Assembly: GCA_021790955.1 (NCBI GenBank)
Contig: JAJYFI010000005.1
Location: 1-18,948, forward strand
Source: a bacterium
GTDB taxonomy: Bacteria > Elusimicrobiota > Elusimicrobia > UBA1565 > UBA9628
DNA: 18,948 nt
Reading direction: 5' to 3'
Under the pieces are notes generated by a model that saw only the letters and a program-made list of their open reading frames with translations, did not search any database and was not told where the DNA came from. Positions within the stretch are counted from its first letter, which is position 1; each line of letters starts with the position of its first letter. A program made the translations under genes and the position numbers. Below, piece by piece: positions 14,572-18,948 of this stretch.

Positions 14572-14640
14572 AAACTGGTGACACCATACCGATTTCGCAC
14601 CTTCAGTCCAGAAAATCGGTATGGTGTCACCAGTTTTTAC
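14568..14640. repeat. Long hairpin repeat, copy 1 (bidirectional terminator-like)
   Basis: A 73-base perfect palindromic element: 28-bp arms (14568-14595 and 14613-14640) and a 17-nt loop CGCACCTTCAGTCCAGA. The stem is flanked by A5 on the left and T5 on the right on either strand, the layout of a two-way intrinsic terminator. It fills the gap between the convergent XRE and phosphorylase genes, containing the XRE stop and ending 11 bases before the other stop. The stem is much longer than an ordinary terminator. A related copy lies at 18517-18585. Confidence 0.92.
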
Positions 14641-14651
14641 TTTCGGCGGCG

Positions 14652-16478
14652 TTACGCCGCGGAGGTCGAGGCTTGCGTCCGCTCGATCGGCCGGGCGATG
14701 GCGGGCAACGGCGGCTCGTAGAGAAAAGCGGCGTAGTCCCGGAGCATGCGCCGGCCGCAGAAGCGCGGGGCGACCGTGGCGATCGACTCCCGGACCATCT
14801 CCACCCAGCCGCGAGGGACCCCGTCAAGGCTCCGGTCGTAGAAAAGAGGAGCGACCTCGGCCTCGAGCAAGGCGTAGAGCTCCTCGACGTCCAGACGATC
14901 CGAGTCCGCGCCTTCGCGGCCGCCCGGGACGCCGAAGCCCCAGCCGTTGCGGGCGTCGTAGCCCTCCTCCCACCAGCCGTCAAGGAGGCTCAGGTTGAGA
15001 ACCCCGTTCGCCCCGGCCTTCATGCCGCTCGTCCCGCAGGCCTCGAGGGGCGGCACGGGGTTGTTGAGCCAAACATCCGCGCCCGAGACGAGGAGCTTGG
15101 CGACGGAGGGGTCGTAATTTTCGATGAAGGCGATCCTGCCGCCGAATTCCGGGCTTTTCGCGACGGCGACGATATCCGCCACAAGGGCCTTCCCCGGCTC
15201 GTCGGCGGGATGGGCCTTGCCCGCGAAGATGATCTGGGCCGGGCGCTCCGGGTTGAAGAGGAATTTTTTCAGCCTGGCCCGGTCCCGCAGGACCAAGGCC
15301 GGCCTCTTGTAGCTCGCGAAGCGCCGCGCGAAGCCGATCGTGAGGGCCTTCTCGTCGAGGCTCCCGCCGCCGATCACGCCTCCGCCTTCCCGGAGGCGCT
15401 CGAAAAGCGCCGCCTTGGCCTCGAGACGAGCCCGCCACAGCAAGGCGCTGTCGGCTTGCGCGAGCCGCGCCCACAGAAAAGGATCGTCTTCCCCTTCCCC
15501 TCGCCAGGCGGGTCCCAGAGCCGCGTCGTAGAACCGGGCCATCGCGGGGCTCGTCCAAGTCGGAAGATGGACCCCGTTCGTCACGTGCCGGATGGGGACC
15601 TCCGCCTCCTCCTTGCCGGGCCACATCCTTCTCCACATCGCCCGCGCCACCTGGCCGTGGCGGCGGCTGACGGCGTTGGTCTCGCGACTCATGCGGATCG
15701 CGAAAGCGGCCATATTCCAGCCGGGCCCTCCCGGATGACGCGCCAGGGACATCAGCTCCTCGGTTTCCACGCCGGCCCTCGCGGCGACGGATTGGACCAT
15801 GGGACGCACATGGCCCTCGTCGAAGACGTCGTGGCCCGCCTCGAGCGGCGTGTGCGTCGTGAAAAGGGAGACCTCGCGCACGGCTTCGATGGCCGAAGCC
15901 AGGCTCTTGCCGCGGCCGATCTCTTCCTCAAGAAGCGCCAAAAACAGGAACGCGGAGTGGCCTTCGTTGGCGTGGTAGATGTCGATGGGCAGCCTCAATT
16001 CCCGGATGAGCGCGAACCCTCCCCAGCCGAGCAGGAGCTCCTGTGAAAGCCTCATGTTCCGGTCTCCGGCATAAAGCCTGTGAGTGATGGACTTGAGCTC
16101 GGGGGAATTGGCGGGATGCTCCGCGTCCAGAAGGTAGAGCTTCGACTTGCCGACCGAAACCTCCCAGGCTTGGAAGACGAGGGGCAGCGTCCCTTCGGGA
16201 AGCCTGAGGGAAAGCCGCTCCCCCGACGGCGCCATCACCGGCTTGAGCAGCGTGAGATCATGGGAGTTCGGCTCCGCGGCCTCCTCCTGGCGTCCCGAAC
16301 CGCCGATGCGCTGGGCGAGATAACCGTCGCGATAGAAAAGGCCGATCCCGATCATGGGGAGACCCAGATCCGAGGCGGATTTCAGGAAATCGCCGGCCAA
16401 CATCCCGAGGCCGCCGGAATAAATATGCAGCCGCTCGTGGACGGCGAACTCGGCCGAGAAATAGGCGACGGTCTTCAT
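14652..16478 (-). CDS. glgP: Alpha-glucan phosphorylase (GT35), short form
   Basis: Releases glucose-1-phosphate from glycogen or maltodextrin using phosphate and pyridoxal phosphate, in the cytoplasm. The 608 residues start directly with MKTVAYFSAEFAVHERLHIYSGGLG, so the N-terminal DUF3417 region found on many longer bacterial relatives is absent. Family motifs appear in order: YHANEGHSAFLFL, FTTHTPLEAGHDVF, HVTNGVHLPTW, IGFARRFASYKRPALVLRD, IFAGKAHPAD, and the PLP-site region LEACGTSGMKAGANGVLNLS, with the Lys expected to bind the cofactor. The ATG at 16478 overlaps the upstream dehydrogenase stop by 4 bases, so translation is probably coupled. Its stop lies 11 bases from the long hairpin. 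This subtype is distant from animal glycogen phosphorylase, but its activity is well accepted. Confidence 0.92.
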   Translation of the reverse strand: MKTVAYFSAEFAVHERLHIYSGGLGMLAGDFLKSASDLGLPMIGIGLFYRDGYLAQRIGGSGRQEEAAEPNSHDLTLLKPVMAPSGERLSLRLPEGTLPLVFQAWEVSVGKSKLYLLDAEHPANSPELKSITHRLYAGDRNMRLSQELLLGWGGFALIRELRLPIDIYHANEGHSAFLFLALLEEEIGRGKSLASAIEAVREVSLFTTHTPLEAGHDVFDEGHVRPMVQSVAARAGVETEELMSLARHPGGPGWNMAAFAIRMSRETNAVSRRHGQVARAMWRRMWPGKEEAEVPIRHVTNGVHLPTWTSPAMARFYDAALGPAWRGEGEDDPFLWARLAQADSALLWRARLEAKAALFERLREGGGVIGGGSLDEKALTIGFARRFASYKRPALVLRDRARLKKFLFNPERPAQIIFAGKAHPADEPGKALVADIVAVAKSPEFGGRIAFIENYDPSVAKLLVSGADVWLNNPVPPLEACGTSGMKAGANGVLNLSLLDGWWEEGYDARNGWGFGVPGGREGADSDRLDVEELYALLEAEVAPLFYDRSLDGVPRGWVEMVRESIATVAPRFCGRRMLRDYAAFLYEPPLPAIARPIERTQASTSAA

Positions 16479-17452
16479 AGGGCCGTCGCCGCCGACGGGT
16501 TGGCCATGTGCGCGGGCCGGCGGCCATGAATCAACACGTCCAGGAGCCCTTCGGCCGCGAGCGAGGCCATCCTGGTCCTCGTCTCGACGGAGGCCGAGGC
16601 CATATGCGGGGCGAGGACGACGTTGGAAAGCTCCGCGAGGCCCGGCGCGAGCTCCGGCTCTTTCTCGTAGACGTCGAGTCCGGCGCCTGCGAGCCTCCCT
16701 TCCTTGAGCGCCTTGACCAAAGCGGCCTCGTCGACGAGAGGACCGCGGGCCGTGTTAATAAGGAAAGCCCCCGGCTTCATCAGGGCGATCTCCTTCTCGC
16801 CGATCAAATGCGCCGATCCCAGCCCCAGCGAGGCATGGAGGGTCACGAAATCGGAGCGCCTTAAAAGCTCCGGCAGATTCACCGAGCGCACGCCCAGGGC
16901 GGCCTCGACCCCGGCCTCGGCCCGCTTCGAGTCGTGATAGAGGACCCGCATCCCGAAGCCCGAAGCGCGGCGGGCGACCGCCTGGCCGATGCGCCCGAAA
17001 CCCACGATCCCCAGGGCCTTGCCGTGAACGTCCGCCCCCAAAAGCAGGGTCAGGCCCCAGGCCTTGTAGCGGCCCGTGCGCAGGAAGCGGTCCCCCTCGA
17101 CGACGCGACGCGCGCAGGCGAGGAGCAGCGCCCAAGCGAAGTCCGCCGTGGTCTCGGTCAAGACTCCCGGCGTGTGCGTCACGGCGATGCCGCGATCCGA
17201 GCAGGCCTTCAAGTCGATATGGTCAAAGCCCACGGAGATGGTGGCGACCGCCTTCAGGCCGGGCGCCCGCGACAACAGCTCGGCGTCGACCTTCTCGGTC
17301 AGGAGGCAAAGAAGCCCGTCCTTGTCCGCGACGCGCTTCAACAGCTCTTCGCGCGGCATCGCCTCCTCGCTATCGTAGCAGTCGATCTCGAAATGCGACT
17401 TGAGGAGAGCGAAAGCCTTCTCCGGAAGCCGGCGCGTCACGAGAATCTTCAT
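16475..17452 (-). CDS. D-isomer-specific 2-hydroxyacid dehydrogenase (glyoxylate/hydroxypyruvate reductase-like)
   Basis: NAD(P)-dependent reduction of a 2-oxoacid such as glyoxylate or hydroxypyruvate in the cytoplasm. The 325-residue protein has the N-terminal substrate domain (ATISVGFDHIDLKACSDRGI, THTPGVLTETTADFAWALLL), the cofactor-binding GFGRIG at 151-156, and the catalytic set Arg236 (NTARGPLVDE), Glu265 (DVYEKEPEL) and His283 (APHMASAS). The C-terminus is short and lacks the ACT domain of classical phosphoglycerate dehydrogenases. I chose ATG 17452 because the conserved sequence begins MKILVTRRLPE; an in-frame GTG at 17476 would add eight unconserved residues. A perfect -10 TATAAT lies 33 bases upstream. 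The alpha-glucan phosphorylase gene follows with an ATGA overlap. Confidence 0.9.
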   Translation of the reverse strand: MKILVTRRLPEKAFALLKSHFEIDCYDSEEAMPREELLKRVADKDGLLCLLTEKVDAELLSRAPGLKAVATISVGFDHIDLKACSDRGIAVTHTPGVLTETTADFAWALLLACARRVVEGDRFLRTGRYKAWGLTLLLGADVHGKALGIVGFGRIGQAVARRASGFGMRVLYHDSKRAEAGVEAALGVRSVNLPELLRRSDFVTLHASLGLGSAHLIGEKEIALMKPGAFLINTARGPLVDEAALVKALKEGRLAGAGLDVYEKEPELAPGLAELSNVVLAPHMASASVETRTRMASLAAEGLLDVLIHGRRPAHMANPSAATAL

Positions 17453-17484
17453 AAAAGCTCGATCTTCCCCATCCACCTTTGCCG

Positions 17485-17492
17485 ATTATATT
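17485..17492. promoter_or_regulatory. Overlapping divergent -10 elements (dehydrogenase and dus)
   Basis: In the 51-base gap, ATTATATT reads as TATAAT (17490-17485) towards the dehydrogenase on - and TATATT (17487-17492) towards dus on +. The dus start would fall about 5 bases before its ATG with no Shine-Dalgarno, a near-leaderless arrangement. No convincing -35 was found for either direction. Confidence 0.45.
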
Positions 17493-17503
17493 AAACTGTC
17501 GTG

Positions 17504-18517
17504 ATGACGGGTCCTTTCCCCTCCCCGATCGTGCAGGCCCCCATGGCGGCCTGCACGGACCTGCCGTTCAGGCTCCTCGCCCGCGCCCACGGCCTTTCCT
17601 TCGCCTTCGCCGAGATGGTCTCCGCCCAGGCCCTGGTCCGCGAAAACTCCAAGACCCTCCAGATTCTTCGGACGTCCGCGGCGGACCATCCGGTCGGCGC
17701 CCAGCTTCTAGGCTGCGATCCCGCGATGATGGCCGAGGCCGCGCGCCTCATCGAGGAGATGGGCTTCGACCTTCTGGATCTCAATCTCGGCTGCCCCGTG
17801 CACAAGGTCGTCGCCAACGGGGAAGGAGCGGCGATGCTCGGCGACCCCAAGGCGGCCGAGGCGATGTTTAAAGCCGTGCGCGGGGCGGTCCGCATCCCGC
17901 TCACGGTCAAGATGCGCACGGGCGTCGACGACGCCGGCGGCTCGCAGGCGCTCGCCGTCGCCCAAGCCGCCGAAGCCGCGGGGCTCGCGGCGGCGACGAT
18001 CCACGGACGCACGCAGAAACAGGGCTATGCGGGTGCCGCGGACTGGGGGGTCATCGGCCGCATCAAGACGGCCGTCTCGATTCCCGTGTTTGGAAACGGC
18101 GACGTGGCCCTCGACTCCGACATCGCCGGACTCCGGGCCCTCTCCGGCGTCGACGGCATCATGGTCGGACGAGGCTCCCTCGGAAACCCGTGGATTTATC
18201 GACGGCTCGAGGACGCGTGGGCGAATTCGGGAAAAAACGAATCGGCCTCGCCAAGCGCCAAGGACCGCCTCTCGACCCTTCTCAAGCATCTCGATCTCGA
18301 GATCGAGTGGCAGGGAGAGCGCCAGGCGGCGCTCAACATGCGGCGCATCACGGTTTGGTACACGGCGGGGCTTCCCGGCAACAAAGCCCTTCGAGCCAGC
18401 GTCTGCCGCACGATGGACCTGGGGCTCATTCGCCGCATGATCGAGGATTTCTTCGCCGCCCTTCCCTCGGACCTTCCTCCCCCCTCCATGCCGCGGCTGC
18501 TGGCGGGAGAAGGCTGA
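17504..18517 (+). CDS. dus: tRNA-dihydrouridine synthase (DusB-like)
   Basis: FMN- and NADPH-dependent reduction of uridines in tRNA. The 337-residue protein (ATG 17504; a GTG directly before it is the alternative start) has the TIM-barrel start APMAACTDLPFRLLARAHG and AEMVSAQAL. The active-site loop LDLNLGCPVHKV carries the catalytic Cys97. FMN and phosphate loops follow: LTVKMRTGVDD, ATIHGRTQKQGYAGAADW, IPVFGNGDV and GIMVGRGSLGNPWIY. A short C-terminal helical domain completes the typical length. The DusB subgroup is favoured by the GCPVHKV and NPWIY motifs, but the exact tRNA position is not readable from sequence. The TGA stop touches the A run of the second long hairpin repeat. Confidence 0.93.
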   Translation: MTGPFPSPIVQAPMAACTDLPFRLLARAHGLSFAFAEMVSAQALVRENSKTLQILRTSAADHPVGAQLLGCDPAMMAEAARLIEEMGFDLLDLNLGCPVHKVVANGEGAAMLGDPKAAEAMFKAVRGAVRIPLTVKMRTGVDDAGGSQALAVAQAAEAAGLAAATIHGRTQKQGYAGAADWGVIGRIKTAVSIPVFGNGDVALDSDIAGLRALSGVDGIMVGRGSLGNPWIYRRLEDAWANSGKNESASPSAKDRLSTLLKHLDLEIEWQGERQAALNMRRITVWYTAGLPGNKALRASVCRTMDLGLIRRMIEDFFAALPSDLPPPSMPRLLAGEG

Positions 18518-18585
18518 AAAACTGGTGACACCATACTGATTTTCTGGACTGAAGATCCGAAATCAGTATGGTGTCACCAGTTTTT
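18517..18585. repeat. Long hairpin repeat, copy 2 (inverted loop, bidirectional terminator-like)
   Basis: Perfect 26-bp arms (18517-18542 and 18560-18585) around the 17-nt loop TCTGGACTGAAGATCCG. The reverse complement of the loop matches copy 1 at 15 of 17 bases, so this copy lies in the opposite orientation. Within the stem, one C-G pair of copy 1 (CATACC) is a T-A pair here (CATACT), with both arms changed together. It sits between the convergent dus and DUF1015 genes, overlapping the dus stop by one base and ending 9 bases before the other stop. Confidence 0.92.
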
Positions 18586-18594
18586 ACGTGACGA

Positions 18595-18948
18595 TCAGGG
18601 GATCTCCCTGAAAAGAATTCCCGTCGGGATCTTGGGCGTGAAATACGTCGACTTCTCCGGGAGAAGCCCGCGCCCCGAGGCGCGGAAAAGATCGCGCAGG
18701 GCCGGCGGCTTGACCACGATCGCCGACCCGCCCCATTTCCGGGCCGAAGCGACGGCGAACTCGGGATCGGGATGATAGCGGACCCCCCGCAAAGAGGCGC
18801 CGCCAAGCAGATGCCGCCCAATCCACTCGACGGAAAGGCCCGTCCGGCAGCCGTCGGCGGCTCGCGGCAAACCCAAGTAGAAGCCTCCCTCCCAAAGCCC
18901 GAAGGCATAAGGGTTTTTCTCGGCCCTCAAGCGCCGCCATAACGCCTT
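18595..18948 (-). CDS. DUF1015 family protein, C-terminal part (5' end outside window)
   Basis: Uncharacterised, widely distributed bacterial and archaeal protein family. The frame is open from the right edge of the window, reading KALWRRLRAEKNPYAFGLWEG and onwards, so the N-terminal two thirds or more is missing. About 117 residues are visible. The best evidence is the C-terminal signature LLPEKSTYFTPKIPTGILF, which matches the mP-KSTYFyPK-tGlv ending I know from DUF1015, and the preceding GVRYHPDPEFAVASARKWGG, where that family usually has a Y-x-D-x-x-E-A motif. It is convergent with dus. The overlapping - frame ending at 18584 lacks these motifs and is a shadow. The family call rests on memory of the motif, not a search. 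Confidence 0.72.
   Translation of the reverse strand, partial: KALWRRLRAEKNPYAFGLWEGGFYLGLPRAADGCRTGLSVEWIGRHLLGGASLRGVRYHPDPEFAVASARKWGGSAIVVKPPALRDLFRASGRGLLPEKSTYFTPKIPTGILFREIP

Noticed and set aside
17453..17476. GTG at 17476 as the start of the 2-hydroxyacid dehydrogenase
   Set aside because: It adds eight residues before the conserved MKILVTR start and lies close to the predicted RNA start.
14568..18585. The two hairpin repeats as ends of a composite transposon
   Set aside because: Each copy is itself a full palindrome at a convergent gene junction, and the interval holds ordinary housekeeping genes with no transposase.
18584..18940. A 118-residue - strand frame at the right edge
   Set aside because: It overlaps the DUF1015 frame, which carries the family's C-terminal signature; this frame shows only compositional Arg/Pro/Gly content.
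1..18948. CRISPR array, tRNA or rRNA genes
   Set aside because: No regularly spaced direct repeats and no tRNA- or rRNA-like sequence were seen; the only dispersed repeat found is the hairpin pair.

Overview
The window is a G+C-rich bacterial chromosome segment; 60-base rows counted in the first operon gave 62% and 67% G+C. Two genes encode probable outer-membrane beta-barrels and one encodes an LPS-type GT9 glycosyltransferase, so the cell envelope is probably Gram-negative. The gene order matches no named genome I know. An uncultivated lineage such as a high-GC Elusimicrobiota would fit, but that is only a guess. I saw no rRNA, tRNA, CRISPR array, transposase or phage gene.

Layout. (1) 1-7612, + strand: a compact run of seven genes. 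It holds a 5'-truncated UDP-glucose dehydrogenase, UDP-glucuronate decarboxylase, the three-subunit proton-translocating transhydrogenase (pntAA, pntAB, pntB), an ankyrin-repeat/caspase-like lipoprotein and an aldehyde dehydrogenase. Three junctions are 4-base ATGA overlaps. (2) 10578-7600, - strand: an AAA/DUF4143 ATPase, a ferritin-like/VIT1 fusion membrane protein and a glycine-rich exported protein. (3) 10616-11080, + strand: a nucleotidyltransferase (MNT) gene divergent from the ATPase. The two share a 43-bp palindrome that holds both start codons and two interlocked promoters. (4) 13021-11093, - strand: a perfect sigma70-type promoter, a 5'-end hairpin, two outer-membrane beta-barrel genes with a strong hairpin between them, and a probable 54-residue membrane protein. 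(5) 13045-14571: a divergent GT9 glycosyltransferase and XRE regulator sharing a small operator-like dyad. (6) 17452-14652, - strand: a 2-hydroxyacid dehydrogenase and a short alpha-glucan phosphorylase, translationally overlapped. (7) 17504-18517, + strand: a tRNA-dihydrouridine synthase. (8) The 3' end of a DUF1015 gene runs off the right edge on the - strand.

How the genes work together. The first two enzymes make UDP-xylose from UDP-glucose and yield NADH, the transhydrogenase couples NAD(H)/NADP(H) exchange to the proton gradient, and the aldehyde dehydrogenase is a further nicotinamide enzyme. The operon therefore has a redox and envelope-sugar flavour, with the caspase-like lipoprotein as an unexpected member.

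Most notable structures. Two copies of a long perfect hairpin (28-bp and 26-bp stems) sit exactly between convergent stop codons at 14568-14640 and 18517-18585. Their 17-nt loops are 15/17 identical, but in opposite orientation, and the stems differ by a compensatory base pair. The second is the palindromic double promoter at 10576-10618. The third is the ankyrin-caspase lipoprotein embedded in the transhydrogenase operon.
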